From Pacificispira sp965223125 (lineage in GTDB: Bacteria > Pseudomonadota > Alphaproteobacteria > UBA8366 > Aestuariispiraceae), in the NCBI GenBank assembly GCA_965223125.1, contig OZ244984.1, positions 2,294,001-2,358,000 of the forward strand: a stretch of DNA of 64,000 nucleotides, in the 5' to 3' direction. The notes under the pieces are model-generated. The model did no database searches. It was not told where the DNA came from and saw only the letters and a program-made list of their open reading frames with translations. Below are positions 1 to 7,568 of this stretch, in pieces. Position numbers and translations under genes: made by a program. Every line of letters begins with the position of its first letter. The first letter of the stretch is position 1.

Positions 1-74
1 ACGATCAGCCCGAAAAGCGCGACGCCCCGTCGCCGGGTGCGCCGTTCAATGCCGGTTGCGACGGTATCTGTCAT
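1..74 (-). CDS. hmuU: Haemin ABC transporter permease HmuU, N-terminus only (partial)
   Basis: Only the first 24 codons lie in the window; the gene runs off the left edge. The ATG (74..72) overlaps the stop of the upstream substrate-binding protein gene in an ATGA junction, which implies translational coupling. The visible residues begin MTDTVATGIERRTRRRG and then turn hydrophobic, as expected for the first membrane segment of a FecCD-type permease. In this family the permease moves haem across the inner membrane with an ATPase (HmuV) that would be expected just outside the window. The assignment rests mostly on operon position. Confidence 0.6.
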   Translation of the reverse strand, partial: MTDTVATGIERRTRRRGVALFGLI

Positions 75-970
75 GCCGGGACCAGTGGGGCAAGCGCCTG
101 CAAATCCGGTGCAGGTCCGTGCAGGATCTGGAACAGGGTCGCCGCCGCATCCGTCGTGCGCGGCCCGAAGCCGAGCAGCAGCGATCCCCCCATCCCATGG
201 ATACGGCGGTTCTGGGCGGCGGGCAGGGATCGCAGCAGCGGCATCTGTGCTATCGCTTCCACACCACCCAGCTGATCGGCGACGTGCTGCATCATTAGAA
301 TGATGTCGGGTGATGCGACATGGACAGCCTCAGCAGCAGCAGGCTTGTATCCTTCGAAATCGGTAAAGGCGATCCGACCCCCCGAAAGGGTGACGATGGC
401 TTCGGCGGCAGTATTCCGACCGGCGGTGAGCAGTGCGCCCTCTCGAACATCCATCAGGAACAGCACCGTCGGGCGGTTGTCGACCCCGTTGACTGCTGCT
501 TCTACCAGCGCAGCGCGGCGACGGATTTCCGCCGACAGGGTGTCAGCCTCGGTCTGGGCCCCGACGATTTCCGCGACGGTGCTGATATTCCGCAGCACGT
601 CAGGAACACTGCGTGCATCGGGAATAATGGTGGTTTCCAGTCCCGTTGCCTTGAGGTTTTGAAGGGCGTTCGGCGGTCCCGCACCCTCTGCGGCAAGCAG
701 CAGGGTCGGATCAAGGGACAGGACACCTTCGACCGACAGGGTGCGCATGTATCCCACTTTCGGCAGAGATGCAGCGGCGGCAGGGAAGACCGATGTCGTA
801 TCCACCCCGACAAGTCGGGATTCCCGCTTCAGGAAATACAGGGTTTCAGTGACCGACCCGCCCACGGATACGATCCGGGATGCATCATGACTGGACGCAC
901 GTGCAGGAAAGCTCGACAGACTGGTCAGCGCGGCGGCACTCGCAAGGAAGTTACGGCGGGAAATCGACAT
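71..970 (-). CDS. hmuT: Haemin ABC transporter periplasmic binding protein HmuT
   Basis: This 299-residue protein captures haem in the periplasm and hands it to the HmuUV transporter. The N-terminus has a twin-arginine-like signal (SRRNFLASAAAL, residues 4-15) followed by an Ala-rich stretch ending near residue 26. The rest matches a FecB/BtuF-type (PF01497) fold: IVSVGGSVTETLYFL near residue 33, then VGVDTTS and VGYMRTLSVEGVLSLDPTLLL, the usual family signature. The tail motif GFGPRTTDA is also typical of HmuT. It lies 38 bp after exbD and overlaps hmuU by 4 bp. A GGAGG sits about 10 bases before the ATG. Confidence 0.9.
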   Translation of the reverse strand: MSISRRNFLASAAALTSLSSFPARASSHDASRIVSVGGSVTETLYFLKRESRLVGVDTTSVFPAAAASLPKVGYMRTLSVEGVLSLDPTLLLAAEGAGPPNALQNLKATGLETTIIPDARSVPDVLRNISTVAEIVGAQTEADTLSAEIRRRAALVEAAVNGVDNRPTVLFLMDVREGALLTAGRNTAAEAIVTLSGGRIAFTDFEGYKPAAAEAVHVASPDIILMMQHVADQLGGVEAIAQMPLLRSLPAAQNRRIHGMGGSLLLGFGPRTTDAAATLFQILHGPAPDLQALAPLVPA

Positions 971-1008
971 GGGGAACTATCCTCCGGTACGGCTGTAAAT
1001 GATGGGGC

Positions 1009-1437
1009 CTATCGGGTCTTGAGCAGGATCTGGGCATCGGCAACACCCTGCTTTTGCAGAAATGCCATGACATCGATCATGCGCTGGACGGGTGCATCCG
1101 GCTCGCTGACCAGAACCACCGGGCGGGTCGGCGATTGCCGGATGCGGGACAGCAGGTCGGCCTGCGCCGCCGCCCAGTCGGGGTGGTCGCTGTCGGAAAT
1201 CCGATAGGGCACGGTGCCCGCGCGGATCGTGATGGTCAGGGGGTCCGCATCGACCGCGCCGCCTAGAGTGGTTTCTTCGGTGCTGGGCATGTCGGCATCA
1301 ATGACCAGTTGGGCGGCATTGGCCGTCAGAACCATGAAGACGATCAGCATGAACAGGACATCGACCAGCGGCGTCAGATCCGCGCTTAATCCGGCGATGC
1401 CGCCACTGGGTCTGTTTTCCGCCGGAATCCGGATCAT
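1009..1437 (-). CDS. exbD: Biopolymer transport protein ExbD
   Basis: ExbD (142 residues) joins ExbB to harvest the proton gradient and energise TonB for outer-membrane haem import. The short cytoplasmic N-terminus is followed by one membrane helix, DLTPLVDVLFMLIVFMVLTA, whose early Asp is the conserved proton-relay residue of the ExbD/TolR family. A periplasmic domain of about 90 residues follows. I start the gene at the ATG at 1437, which overlaps the exbB stop as ATGA; the longer open frame upstream reads through exbB in another frame and has no ExbD-like sequence. Length is normal for the family. Confidence 0.9.
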   Translation of the reverse strand: MIRIPAENRPSGGIAGLSADLTPLVDVLFMLIVFMVLTANAAQLVIDADMPSTEETTLGGAVDADPLTITIRAGTVPYRISDSDHPDWAAAQADLLSRIRQSPTRPVVLVSEPDAPVQRMIDVMAFLQKQGVADAQILLKTR

Positions 1438-2009
1438 TCCGCCGCCTCCAGAGTGCGTGGTTCGGACCTGCGGTGCTGCGGATCCTCCAGCGCATTGGAA
1501 TGCTTCGTCAGGATCAGGGCCAGCGACGCGATGCGTTGTTCCGCAGCGGCGCGGAAGGCCCAGATCGCGACGGTGACCGGCAGGGCGATAGCCATTCCGA
1601 CCACCGTGGTGAGCAGTGCCTGCCATAGCCCGTCCGCCAGCAGGGACGGGTTCACGGGGCCGTCATGATCGGCAATTGCCTGGAACGCGACAACCATGCC
1701 CAGAACGGTACCCAGCAGGCCCAGCATTGGGGCGATCCCGGCGATCAGTTGCAGGAAGCCTAGGCCACGGGTCAGTTGGGCGCGCTGGGATTCCAGCCAG
1801 AGCGACGCCGCCTCCTCCCGCTCCGCCCTGCCGGGATGGCAACGGTCGGAAAGGATCGTCAGACCCGTCTCCAGAACCTCCCGGCGGCGGTGCAGGACGG
1901 TTGCGACCAGTCGCTCTACCATCACGGCCAGCGCCGAGACGGAACAGAGCAGCAGCGGTATCGCAACCGGCCCCAGACGTTCCAGAATGGACCATGCCTC
2001 TGCCATCAT
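1434..2009 (-). CDS. exbB: Biopolymer transport protein ExbB (MotA/TolQ/ExbB family)
   Basis: ExbB forms the inner-membrane channel that surrounds ExbD and powers TonB. The 191-residue product has the expected three membrane helices: one near residues 12-32, and two in the C-terminal half in the segments GLGFLQLIAGIAPMLGLLGTV and LTTVVGMAIALPVTVAIWAF, which carry the conserved Gly-rich core of the family. The start is the first of two tandem ATG codons (2009 or 2006). The first overlaps the hmuS stop and has an AAGG four bases upstream. It is coupled to hmuS in front and exbD behind, so the haem operon makes its own energising complex. Confidence 0.9.
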   Translation of the reverse strand: MMAEAWSILERLGPVAIPLLLCSVSALAVMVERLVATVLHRRREVLETGLTILSDRCHPGRAEREEAASLWLESQRAQLTRGLGFLQLIAGIAPMLGLLGTVLGMVVAFQAIADHDGPVNPSLLADGLWQALLTTVVGMAIALPVTVAIWAFRAAAEQRIASLALILTKHSNALEDPQHRRSEPRTLEAAE

Positions 2010-3091
2010 GCGACCTTGTCCAGTGCCTGCTCGGCCTCCAGTTCTGCGACAAGCTCCCGCCATTCATTGAGTTCCGGCTTGCCGGGTTTCCGGGCACCGA
2101 AAAGCTGGAGCACGTGGTCGTCGTTCCGGTCGAAGAACTCCAGGGCGGTGACGATGCCGTCATCGGTCGGCTTGCGGACAACGAAGGCAGTCGCCAATGC
2201 ATCGGTGCGAACATGGAGATTGAAATCCGGGTCCAGCACGTTTTCCCAGTTTTCCATCGGGCGGATATTGGAAACCGGCCCGGTATGGATCTGGATGCAT
2301 CCCCGATTGCCGACGAAGGCCATGATCGGCACTGTACGCGATGCGGATTCCGTCAGCACCGAATGCAGGCTGTCCAGTCGGATTTCGGTCACGAACCGGC
2401 TGTCGGCATGTCGCAACGCCTGAAGCCGGTCAAGGCCATGGCTGCGCAGGATACCGTGAAACTCGTGTACATCCTTCATCGCCTCCCAGTCCGAGCGGAA
2501 AGAGGCGATGTCGATCTGTTCGTTCTGAGTTGCCAGACGTTTGGTGGGATAGGGGCGGACCACCATATCCGGGGTCTGTTCCGGATCCCGGAATTCCTCG
2601 ACCAGGATATGGAAGGCCCGAAGATCGCTTTCCGGAAGCAGATAGATTTTGTGGACGGCGGTTCCGGACCGGTCGAAGAATTGCAGGCTGGTGCGACGAC
2701 CGCTGCGGACTTCCTCCTCCACAACGAAACCATGCGGCCAATGTTGCAGGAACAGCCGCAGATCGATGGTCTCGTTCAGGACAATACCGACATGGCCGGT
2801 CGTCTTTACATTCCCGAACACGCCCTTGCGTTCATGCACGACCGCATCGTTGCGGGTCAAGACCATCACCCGTCCAACCGTCGGTAGTTTCTCGATCAGG
2901 TGATGGAAAGGGCCACGCAGCCGCGTCGCTCCGGCACCGACCACGGCGGCCACCAACTGTCCTTCGGCGACGTTAAGCTTTGCCGCTGCATCACGGGCAC
3001 GGATGCCAGGTTCGGCGGCACGCAGGGCGCTCCATCGGTCGCGAAGGTCGGACGCGTCCTCCAGTGCGGTCATGTCGGGCTGGGTGGTCAT
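2006..3091 (-). CDS. hmuS: Haemin-degrading factor HmuS (ChuS/HemS family)
   Basis: This 361-residue cytoplasmic protein receives imported haem and degrades or traffics it. It shows the family's internal duplication: LRDRWSALRAAEPGIRARDAA opens the first half, and a related segment (FRSDWEAMKDVHEFHGILRSHG) opens the second near residue 195. Each half carries the RNxxxVHERKGVFGNVK / VGNRGCIQIHTG type strand motif. Length agrees with ChuS and HmuS. An AAGGAG ribosome site lies 7 bases before the ATG. It sits 36 bp after tonB and is coupled to exbB. Alternative roles within the family are haem storage or delivery. Confidence 0.93.
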   Translation of the reverse strand: MTTQPDMTALEDASDLRDRWSALRAAEPGIRARDAAAKLNVAEGQLVAAVVGAGATRLRGPFHHLIEKLPTVGRVMVLTRNDAVVHERKGVFGNVKTTGHVGIVLNETIDLRLFLQHWPHGFVVEEEVRSGRRTSLQFFDRSGTAVHKIYLLPESDLRAFHILVEEFRDPEQTPDMVVRPYPTKRLATQNEQIDIASFRSDWEAMKDVHEFHGILRSHGLDRLQALRHADSRFVTEIRLDSLHSVLTESASRTVPIMAFVGNRGCIQIHTGPVSNIRPMENWENVLDPDFNLHVRTDALATAFVVRKPTDDGIVTALEFFDRNDDHVLQLFGARKPGKPELNEWRELVAELEAEQALDKVA

Positions 3092-3127
3092 GGCTGTGCT
3101 CCTTCAGGCAGGATCGGTTGGAGAGGA

Positions 3128-4039
3128 TCAGTTGAGGTGAAAGCGCACCGGCACTTCCACCAGGGATTCGACGGGTAATCCCGCATGCTGCGCCGGTTCG
3201 AACTGCCAGCGCCGGGCGGCGTCCAGTGCGGCATCGTCCAGGCGGTAAAAGCCGGAGGATTGCCAGACCTCGACAGACAGCGTCCGGCCACCCGGTGAAA
3301 CGGCGGCGCGCAGAACAACCACCCCTTCTTCGTCCCGCTTGCGGGATATGGGCGGGTAACGCGGCGGTTCCGGCGGGGTGCGGAAGGTCGGATCGGTGAT
3401 CAGGATGGGGTCGATGGTGGCGGGCATGGCGGTGGGGGCAGTATCGGCGATCTGCTGCACGGTTTCGGTGGCAGGACCAGCCGGAGAGGGGGTCGCTGCC
3501 AGATCCGATGCGGGTTCGGAAAGCAGTTCAACAGGCGTCACCGCTGCCGGTGTCGCGATCTGCACCTGTTCCCGGACGGGTTCTGCGGGTTTGGCCTGCG
3601 GGCGAGGGGGCGCTGGGATTGCTGCCACTTCCTGGATAAATGATGTGGGCTCAGTCACCGGTGCTGGTTCTATGTCAGGTGGGGTTTCAAAAATCGGTAT
3701 TGATTCCGGGATCAAAGCAATCGGTTCAGGATCGGCTTTTACAGGGGTATCTGATTGTATCGATGGAGCCTGTAAGGATGGCGGTGGAACCGGCATGACT
3801 GGATCGGGTGCAGGCAATGCTGGCCGGGCCGCCGGGGCGGATGCGAACCGGATGGCGACGGAGGGATGCGTGACGCGCTCTCCGTCGCCGAGGCTCATTC
3901 GATCCGGATTGAGGGCCAGCATGGCCAGATGAACGGACAGGGATCCGGCGACGGCAAGCATCAACAGATCCCCCCGCAGGGATGCGGATGCGCCCATGGC
4001 GGGCAGACCCCGATGCCGATTTGATCCACGACCGATCAT
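3128..4039 (-). CDS. tonB: TonB energy transducer of the haem operon
   Basis: TonB spans the periplasm and drives the haem receptor using energy from ExbBD. The 303-residue protein has a short cytoplasmic N-terminus, one membrane anchor near residues 26-45, a long Pro/Ala/Thr-rich spacer (residues about 70-220), and a C-terminal TonB domain beginning YPPISRKRDEEGVVVLR with a late VEVWQSSGFYRLDDAALDAA strand-helix motif. The start at 4039 is not backed by a strong ribosome site; an ATG at 3997 (MGASASLRG) would still leave the anchor intact. It lies between hemP and hmuS, 36 bp before the latter. Confidence 0.88.
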   Translation of the reverse strand: MIGRGSNRHRGLPAMGASASLRGDLLMLAVAGSLSVHLAMLALNPDRMSLGDGERVTHPSVAIRFASAPAARPALPAPDPVMPVPPPSLQAPSIQSDTPVKADPEPIALIPESIPIFETPPDIEPAPVTEPTSFIQEVAAIPAPPRPQAKPAEPVREQVQIATPAAVTPVELLSEPASDLAATPSPAGPATETVQQIADTAPTAMPATIDPILITDPTFRTPPEPPRYPPISRKRDEEGVVVLRAAVSPGGRTLSVEVWQSSGFYRLDDAALDAARRWQFEPAQHAGLPVESLVEVPVRFHLN

Positions 4040-4076
4040 GCTGTGCAGATTCCTGGCCCGATTTCCGCTATCAGGA

Positions 4077-4241
4077 TTACTTCGTCAGGATCAGCTTGTC
4101 CTGCCGCGTCCTGCGCAGCCGGTAGCGTTCTCCATGATGGTTGATGACGATCTCCGCATGATCCTTGAGCAGGGCTTCGCTGGTAAGAACGCGTGGCTCA
4201 CGGATTGCAGTTGCGGTCGTTAACGTCTGACTGTTCGGCAT
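4077..4241 (-). CDS. hemP: Haemin uptake protein HemP
   Basis: This 54-residue protein belongs to the HemP/HmuP family (PF10636), small proteins encoded with haem receptors; in some alphaproteobacteria HmuP acts as a co-activator of haem-receptor transcription. The family core is complete: LTSEALLKDHAEIVINHHGE followed by YRLRRTRQDKLILTK at the C-terminus. I start at the ATG at 4241, preceded by AGAGGA at a good distance; an in-frame ATG at 4259 would add six residues. It lies 38 bp after hmuR and 37 bp before tonB. Confidence 0.9.
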   Translation of the reverse strand: MPNSQTLTTATAIREPRVLTSEALLKDHAEIVINHHGERYRLRRTRQDKLILTK

Positions 4242-4279
4242 TGGATCATCCTCTTCCATGGTTGAATCGTCCGGGTTGT

Positions 4280-6301
4280 TCAGAACTGGTAGCTGGCGGT
4301 GATCTTCGCGTTGCGACCGGTTTCTTCGAGTTCCGAGGGGTAGCGCTGATAGGATTTGTCAAAAATATTGTCGATTCCGAAATCAACGCGCAGGCCGTCC
4401 AGCGCCCGGTCGTTCGGGACGTAGGAGACGAAGACGTCATGTACGGTCTTGGCGCCCGGACGTGCGGTGCCGGTCGGCGGCACGTCGGTCTGACCCATAT
4501 AGAGGGAGGCACGCCATCCTGCCGTCAGACCGAGTTCGGGCCATTTCATACCGGCGGACAGCGAGACGATGTCTTCCGGAATGCTGCCCAGGGCTTGGCC
4601 GGTGGCCAGATTGTCGCTGTGCAGGCTGGTCGCCGACAGACCTCCGAAATAGTCCGGCGCATCATAGGCGACTTCCAGTTCGACCCCCTTGATGCGGGCT
4701 TCTGGAACATTGGCGCGGGTGGTTGTGCCGAAGGCACCGCCTTGCACGGTTTGTTCGATATAATCCTCAACATCGTTCTGAAAGACTGAGGTTTTGATGC
4801 GCAAGGCATCTCGGTCCAGGGCAACCTCGTCGAAGGACAGGGCCACGCCGATTTCCTTGTTCTGGGCGAATTCGGCCTTCAGGTCCGGGTTGGGCACAAA
4901 CTGGTTGAAGGCAAAATGCGCTCCGCTGACATAGAGTTCCGTCAGTGACGGTGCCCGGAAGGCCTCGGCATAGGAGCCATAGACCATCAGCCAGTCGGTC
5001 GCCTGATAGGATGCTGCGAGTTTCTTGGACAGGCGGCTGTCGCTGACATCCCTCTGACCGGTAGCTTCCTGGTCATAGGAGTCGTAACGCAGGCCGGTGA
5101 TCACGCTCAGATCATCCCAGACAGTGACTTCAGCCTGGGCGAAATAACCCTGGGTTATCTGTTCGGCACTCGGAAATTGTGGTCGGGGCGCATCATTGCG
5201 GCGACCTTCCTGAACATCCTCGTAAACCTCGAAACCGTAGGTGACGGCCAGGTCGATTGTCTCGCCCAGGTTCACGCGGCTGGTATTTGCGACATCCAGG
5301 CCGACCGTATCCAACTGCGTGATGTCGTGACGGCTGTTCGCGCGCACGAATTCACGGATTTTGGTCCCGTTGATATAGGCCGTGGCGTTCAGGTCGAGAA
5401 GACCGCTAAAGCCTTCATAGCCATAGGTTACGCTGCCGCTGTTTTCCAGCGTCTTGCGGTTGGCGATGACGGTTCCGTTCGTGTTCGCCGATGTCGGGAT
5501 CACATGGTCGTCATGGAAAGTCTGGGCCGACAGCTTGATTGAATGCCCTTCATGCTCAAAGCTGGCCTTGCCCAGGGCGGATTTGATTGAATCTTCGGAG
5601 AAGGGGATGTCGTTACCGTTGCCATCCACGTATTTGGCCGATGCACTTCGTGTCACGCTGGCCAGCAGATCCACCCCTTCGGTCGGACGTCCGAATGCCG
5701 TTGCTGTCGCATGTTGTTGTTCGTTGTTTGTCTGATAGCCAAGCGAGGTGCGGAAGCCCAGATTTTCTCCAGGGCGCAGCAGGTCGCTGGCATCCACGGT
5801 CTCCATATCGACCACGCCGCCCAATGCGCCCGATCCGTAGAGCAGGGAGCTTGGACCGCGCAACACGCTGACCTGTTTCAGCAGGGTCGGGTCTATGAAG
5901 GTCCGGCCCCGGTGCCCGGACGAGAAATTCTTGCGCACGCCATCGGTGCGGACCACGACGCGGTCATTGCCAAGCCCCCGGATATTGGGTTCTTCGGCGG
6001 TGTTGCGCGGACCGCCGGACATCTGGACGCCGGGCATGCCGCGCAGGATGTCGTCCAGGCTTTGCGGCTGCGAACGCTGGATTGCTTCCCGGTCTGCAAC
6101 GGAGATGGCGGCAGGTGCTTCCAGTGCGGATTTTGCGGTGCGCGTCGCCGTAACGGTGATCGCATCCATTGGCGTGACGCTCTGAACCTGTTGAGCAAAA
6201 GCATTGCTTGTGGTGCCCACGGAAACCCCGATCATGGCGCTCAACACGCAGCAGACGACACCCGCCCGCTGCATCGTCTCTTGGAATTGTCTCTTCTGCA
6301 T
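4280..6301 (-). CDS. hmuR: TonB-dependent outer-membrane haem receptor HmuR
   Basis: This 673-residue outer-membrane beta-barrel imports haem into the periplasm. A signal peptide ends near AFAQQ (residue 38). A TonB box (DAITVTATR, residues 46-54) and plug domain follow, with SLDDILRGMPGVQMSGG and NIRGLGNDRVVVRTDG. The barrel carries the haem-receptor signature FRAP (448-451) and NPDL (471-474) with His462 between them, matching the FRAP/NPNL boxes and haem-binding His of the HemR/HmuR group. The final residue is Phe, as usual for Omps. GGGAGAGAG precedes the ATG. It is the first gene of the operon, with an operator-like palindrome about 100 bp upstream. Confidence 0.94.
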   Translation of the reverse strand: MQKRQFQETMQRAGVVCCVLSAMIGVSVGTTSNAFAQQVQSVTPMDAITVTATRTAKSALEAPAAISVADREAIQRSQPQSLDDILRGMPGVQMSGGPRNTAEEPNIRGLGNDRVVVRTDGVRKNFSSGHRGRTFIDPTLLKQVSVLRGPSSLLYGSGALGGVVDMETVDASDLLRPGENLGFRTSLGYQTNNEQQHATATAFGRPTEGVDLLASVTRSASAKYVDGNGNDIPFSEDSIKSALGKASFEHEGHSIKLSAQTFHDDHVIPTSANTNGTVIANRKTLENSGSVTYGYEGFSGLLDLNATAYINGTKIREFVRANSRHDITQLDTVGLDVANTSRVNLGETIDLAVTYGFEVYEDVQEGRRNDAPRPQFPSAEQITQGYFAQAEVTVWDDLSVITGLRYDSYDQEATGQRDVSDSRLSKKLAASYQATDWLMVYGSYAEAFRAPSLTELYVSGAHFAFNQFVPNPDLKAEFAQNKEIGVALSFDEVALDRDALRIKTSVFQNDVEDYIEQTVQGGAFGTTTRANVPEARIKGVELEVAYDAPDYFGGLSATSLHSDNLATGQALGSIPEDIVSLSAGMKWPELGLTAGWRASLYMGQTDVPPTGTARPGAKTVHDVFVSYVPNDRALDGLRVDFGIDNIFDKSYQRYPSELEETGRNAKITASYQF

Positions 6302-6323
6302 CGGCTCTCTCCCAGCGATCTGT

Positions 6324-6353
6324 GCATCGATCCGGATACGGATCTATCGATGC
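6324..6353 (-). promoter_or_regulatory. hmuR: Hairpin in the hmuR leader
   Basis: GCATCGAT (6324..6331) pairs perfectly with ATCGATGC (6346..6353). An alternative inner stem, GATCCG (6329..6334) with CGGATC (6339..6344) around a GATA loop, is mutually exclusive with part of the outer stem. The structure ends 23 bases before the hmuR start codon, upstream of its Shine-Dalgarno, so it would be in the mRNA leader. It has no T-run and is not a simple terminator. Function unknown. Confidence 0.5.
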
Positions 6354-6400
6354 CTGGCTGGTGGGACCCGGACGGGTGACTGGCTCGGCAGTTACGCAAA

Positions 6401-6415
6401 TGCGAGTCATTCGCA
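6401..6415. promoter_or_regulatory. Candidate iron-responsive operator upstream of hmuR
   Basis: The sequence TGCGAGTCATTCGCA is a perfect inverted repeat with 5-base arms (TGCGA and TCGCA) and a 5-base centre. Its shape is similar to Fur-type boxes of alphaproteobacteria. It lies 100 bp before hmuR and about 190 bp before bfr, so it could serve either. The assignment to Fur rather than another iron regulator is inference. Confidence 0.45.
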
Positions 6416-6606
6416 CTGGCTGATGGACAAGTACAGGCCGGAATCGATCCTGTCAAGCGGCTAAAAACGTTGCGTTTGTGTGCTCTGGAAGAGTCTGCAG
6501 GGCAATCCATTGGCGACATGACCGGTCGGATGACGGCCATGAATAGGTTCGCGTCACCATCTGGGCTATGTTAGATTCCGGCATCAGCAGCAAAAAGGAA
6601 TAAGCC

Positions 6607-7089
6607 ATGAAGGGTCATCCTGAAGTCATCACCCATCTAAACGCCATCCTGAAAAATGAGCTGACAGCCATCAACCAGTATTTCCTGCATGCCAGGATGC
6701 TGAAGGATTGGGGATTCCAGCGGCTCGCCAAGGCTGTCTATGAGGAATCCATCGGTGAAATGAAACACGCAGACATGATTGTGGAGCGGATACTGTCGCT
6801 GGACGGATTGCCCAATCTTCAGGATCTGGGTCGCCTTCGTATCGGTCAGAACGTACCGGAAATCCTGGACAGCGACCTTGCATCCGAAGTCGCGAATCAG
6901 GGCGCGCTGAAGGAAGCAATCGCGCTTTGCGAGGAGAAGCGCGATTTCGTCACCCGTGAAATCTTCGAGGATATTCTGACCGATACCGAAGGACATATCG
7001 ACTGGCTGGAGACACAGCATCATCTCGTCGCCCAGACCGGTTTGCAGAACTATCTGCAGGAACAGATGTTCAAGTCCGGGGACGAATAG
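6607..7089 (+). CDS. bfr: Bacterioferritin
   Basis: Bacterioferritin (160 residues) forms the 24-subunit haem-containing iron store. The sequence aligns without gaps to E. coli Bfr through residue 140. The haem ligand Met52 is present, as are the ferroxidase ligands Glu18, Tyr25, Glu51, His54, Glu94 and His130. Position 127, Glu in E. coli, is Thr here (DTEGH, residues 126-130), so one diiron ligand appears to be missing unless Glu128 substitutes. An AAAAAGGA site precedes the ATG. It faces bfd, whose product releases iron from this store. Confidence 0.95.
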   Translation: MKGHPEVITHLNAILKNELTAINQYFLHARMLKDWGFQRLAKAVYEESIGEMKHADMIVERILSLDGLPNLQDLGRLRIGQNVPEILDSDLASEVANQGALKEAIALCEEKRDFVTREIFEDILTDTEGHIDWLETQHHLVAQTGLQNYLQEQMFKSGDE

Positions 7090-7198
7090 ACGCCGTCTCT
7101 GCGGTATGAAACTGCTTGATGGCAATATGGAGCCGGCGGTTATGACTCGTCGGAAGGTTTGTCTTTGTCATTCTGGGAAAGAGATACAGGATTCCCTG

Positions 7199-7224
7199 CG
7201 CGGGTCGGATTGTCCCGTCCCGCG
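7199..7224 (+). terminator. Possible terminator after bfr
   Basis: CGCGGG (7199..7204) can pair with CCCGCG (7219..7224) across a 14-base loop and is followed by TTGTCTTTTCTT. The T-run is interrupted and the hairpin lies 110 bp after the bfr stop, so this is a weak call. The rest of the gap between bfr and bfd (7090..7305) shows nothing else I can support. Confidence 0.3.
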
Positions 7225-7305
7225 TTGTCTTTTCTTCTGGCCAGATGCTCGGCCAGTCTGATCCAGTGCCCCATGCTTTTATAGACGAACATTCAGTCGC
7301 CCATC

Positions 7306-7497
7306 CTATTCCGCCGCAGCAGGTATCCGGCAGGTTCGGCGCTGACAGAAGATCATTTCCTCGATCGTTTCCGCGCACAGCCCGCATTTCGGCGATACGC
7401 CACAGGCGGCATAGACCGAATCTGGCTCGTCATGACCCGACGAGATGACTTCGGAAATCCGCTGGTCCGTGATCGCATTGCAAATGCAGATGTACAT
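7306..7497 (-). CDS. bfd: Bacterioferritin-associated ferredoxin Bfd
   Basis: This 63-residue [2Fe-2S] protein reduces the bacterioferritin core so stored iron can be released. It has the BFD-like (PF04324) cysteine pattern: Cys4-x-Cys6 near the N-terminus (MYICICNAIT) and Cys38-x2-Cys41 (SPKCGLC) after a short helix. Length matches E. coli Bfd. It is convergent with bfr. A promoter with a Fur-like box lies directly upstream, which fits the known pattern of iron-starvation induction of bfd. Confidence 0.93.
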   Translation of the reverse strand: MYICICNAITDQRISEVISSGHDEPDSVYAACGVSPKCGLCAETIEEMIFCQRRTCRIPAAAE

Positions 7498-7526
7498 GGC
7501 AACACCCTCTGTAAGCGCGTGCCATC

Positions 7527-7555
7527 ATATATAATATCATGAGAATGATTGTCAA
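7527..7555 (-). promoter_or_regulatory. bfd: bfd promoter overlapped by a Fur-like box
   Basis: On the minus strand a TTGACA -35 element (7555..7550) is followed after about 16 bp by TATATA (7533..7528). The box TGAGAATGATTGTCA (7540..7554, plus-strand spelling) overlaps the -35 element and matches the 7-1-7 Fur pattern TGATAAT-n-ATTATCA with two differences. Binding there would block the promoter. The site sits between the bfd start and the pcaD stop. Confidence 0.65.
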
Positions 7556-7568
7556 TTGCATAGTGTCA

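Larger units (their letters stand above)
6302..6606. other. Divergent control region between hmuR and bfr
   Basis: This 305-bp gap serves two divergent iron genes, hmuR on the minus strand and bfr on the plus strand. I see a strong hairpin close to hmuR (6324..6353) and a 15-bp inverted repeat (6401..6415), both listed separately. The bfr side ends in AAAAAGGAATAAGCC before its ATG, a good ribosome site. I see no convincing gene inside the gap; the short open frames in it lack ribosome sites. Confidence 0.7.

Noticed and set aside
1616..2887. 423-codon plus-strand frame across exbB and hmuS
   Set aside because: It spans two well-supported genes on the other strand and has no domain match.
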